A stretch of DNA of 64,000 nt from Petrolisthes cinctipes (lineage: Eukaryota; Arthropoda; Malacostraca; Decapoda; Porcellanidae). The first letter of the stretch is position 1. The number at the start of each line of letters is the position of its first letter. The notes under the pieces were generated by a model, which saw only the letters and a program-made list of their open reading frames with translations, was not told where the DNA came from and searched no databases. Positions 62,831-64,000 of this stretch are shown piece by piece. Location of the stretch: positions 2,268,501 to 2,332,500 of the forward strand of contig JAWQEG010000501.1 of assembly GCA_033782935.1 (NCBI GenBank), read 5' to 3'. The position numbers and the translations under genes are program-made.

Positions 62831-63832
62831 GTGCTAGAATATTTTCAAAATATAGGCTAAAAACATGCTAAAAACCGACATTTTAGGTGCCAAAAAATCG
62901 ATATCTCAAATTCAGTCCCAAAACACCCGAAAATTCGATATTTAGAGGTCCCAGAAGGTATCTGTACATGCCTACTCCGTGTTAGAGTATTTTCAAAATA
63001 CAGGTTAAAAACATACTGAAAATCGATCTTTTAGGTGCCCAAAAGTCGATATGTGCATGCATCTTCAGTACCCGTTTATATCTCAAATTCAGGCTCAAAA
63101 CACCCGAAAATTCAATATTTTGGGGTCCCAGAAGCAATCTGTACATGCCTACTCAGTGTTAGAGTATTTTCAAAATACAGGCCTAAAACATGCTGAAAAT
63201 CGATATTTTAGATGCCCAAAGTCAATATGTGCATGTATCTTCTGTACCCGTTTATATCTCAAATTCAGGCTCAAAACACCCGAAAATTCAATATTTTGGG
63301 GTCCCAGAAGCAATCTGTACATGCCTACTCAGTGCTAGAATATTTTCAAAATATAGGCTAAAAACATGCTAAAAATCGATCTTTTAGGTGCCAAAAAGTC
63401 GATATCTCAAATTCAGTCCCAAAACACCCGAAAATTCGATATTTAGGGGTCCCAGAAGCGATCTGTACATGCCTACTCCGTGTTAGAGTATTTTCAAAAT
63501 ACATGCTCAAAACATACTGAAAATCGATCTTTTAGGTGCCCAAAAGTCGATATGTGCATGCATCTTCAGTACCCGTTTATATCTCAAATTCAGGCTCAAA
63601 ACACCCGATAATTCAATATTTTGGGGTCCCAGAAGCAATCTGTACATGCCTACTCAGTGTTAGAGTATTTTCAAAATACAGGCCCAAAACATGCTGAAAA
63701 TCGATATTTTAGATGCCCAAAGTCAATATGTGCATGTATCTTCTGTACCCGTTTATATCTCAAATTCAGGCTCAAAACACCCGAAAATTCAATATTTTGG
63801 GGTCCCAGAAGCAATCTGTACATGCCTACACA
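62831..63832 (+). repeat. 1002 bp hexamer duplication, copy 2
   Basis: Order A62831 B62979 C63156 A63332 B63480 C63657. I saw almost no difference from copy 1 apart from the joint to the following A (ctacacag at the end, where copy 1 has ctactcag). An A2 (63833-63980) and the first 20 bases of a B follow to the window end. Confidence 0.86.
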
Positions 63833-64000
63833 GTGCTAGAATATTTTCAAAATATAGGCTAAAAACATGCTAAAAATCGACATTTTAGGTGCCAAAAAAT
63901 CGATATCTCAAATTCAGTCCCAAAACACCCGAAAATTCGATATTTAGAGGTCCCAGAAGGTATCTGTACATACCTACTCCGTGTTAGAGTATTTTCAAAA

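Larger units (their letters stand above)
1..64000 (+). repeat. Tandem satellite DNA array filling the window
   Basis: Every part of the window consists of head-to-tail copies of one related sequence. Copies begin at gtgttagag (B and C classes) or gtgctagaa (A class) and are about 177, 176 and 148-149 bp long. I count about 384 monomer positions, all in one orientation, with no unique spacer, transposon or gene between them. Shared landmarks in nearly every copy are tattttcaaaat near the start, aaaatcga near 41-48, acacccgaaaatt near 121-133, ggggtccca near 143-151 and tctgtacatgcc near 160-170. The array runs off both ends of the window. A centromeric or heterochromatic satellite is the likely identity, inferred from length, homogeneity and HOR structure. 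The family is not recognised. Confidence 0.97.

Noticed and set aside
1..64000. CRISPR array
   Set aside because: There are regular repeats but no unique spacers: the whole period is repeated, with units of 148-177 bp, and no cas-like gene is present.
1..64000. Bacterial or phage origin, or ribosomal RNA spacer repeat
   Set aside because: There is no coding sequence in 64 kb, no rRNA or tRNA sequence, and a strong multi-level HOR structure, which fits eukaryotic satellite DNA.
1..64000. Assignment to a known 176 bp plant centromere family such as CentBr
   Set aside because: Only the length is similar. I do not recognise the sequence and could not run a database search, so no family name is given.

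Overview
The whole 64 kb window is one uninterrupted tandem satellite DNA array. I found no protein-coding gene, RNA gene, transposable element, CRISPR array or unique sequence in it. The open frames that can be translated are by-products of the repeat: the same 60-119-residue peptides recur dozens of times, mostly start at GTG, and run in two overlapping frames through the same monomers.

Three monomer classes make up the array. A is about 148-149 bp, B about 177 bp and C about 176 bp. They start at a shared motif, gtgttagag in B and C and gtgctagaa in A. By hand I count about 384 monomer positions, all in the same orientation. One C monomer counted base by base is about 37.5% G+C. The 176-177 bp monomer is itself an old dimer of two 88 bp halves (56 of 88 positions identical without gaps in the copy I compared). 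A is the same monomer lacking a 29 bp segment across the joint between the halves, flanked by the 4 bp direct repeat atat.

Monomers are ordered into higher-order repeats (HORs): the trimer A-B-C (about 501 bp); the hexamer A1-B1-C1-A2-B2-C2 (about 1002 bp, clean example at 40008-41009); and the tetramer A1-B1-C1h-C2 (677 bp), concentrated in the left 20 kb. Larger tandem duplications lie on top. At 1-20345 the period is about 5.0 kb, with copies differing by whole HOR units, plus a 2533 bp duplication. At 20346-36353 there is an 8.49 kb duplication, one copy carrying an extra 649 bp unit. At 34850-43867 there is a 4.5 kb duplication. From 44 kb to the end the visible duplications are shorter, at 825, 1495, about 1004, 1827 and 1002 bp.

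The window suggests a eukaryotic genome, most likely centromeric or pericentromeric (or other constitutive) heterochromatin. Repeated CG to CA and CG to TG differences at the same sites suggest a host with CpG methylation, such as a plant or vertebrate; a plant is plausible because of the monomer lengths. I do not recognise the satellite family, and species and function cannot be set from sequence alone. All coordinates, alignments and copy boundaries were read by eye; boundaries of the large duplications may be off by about 100 bp.
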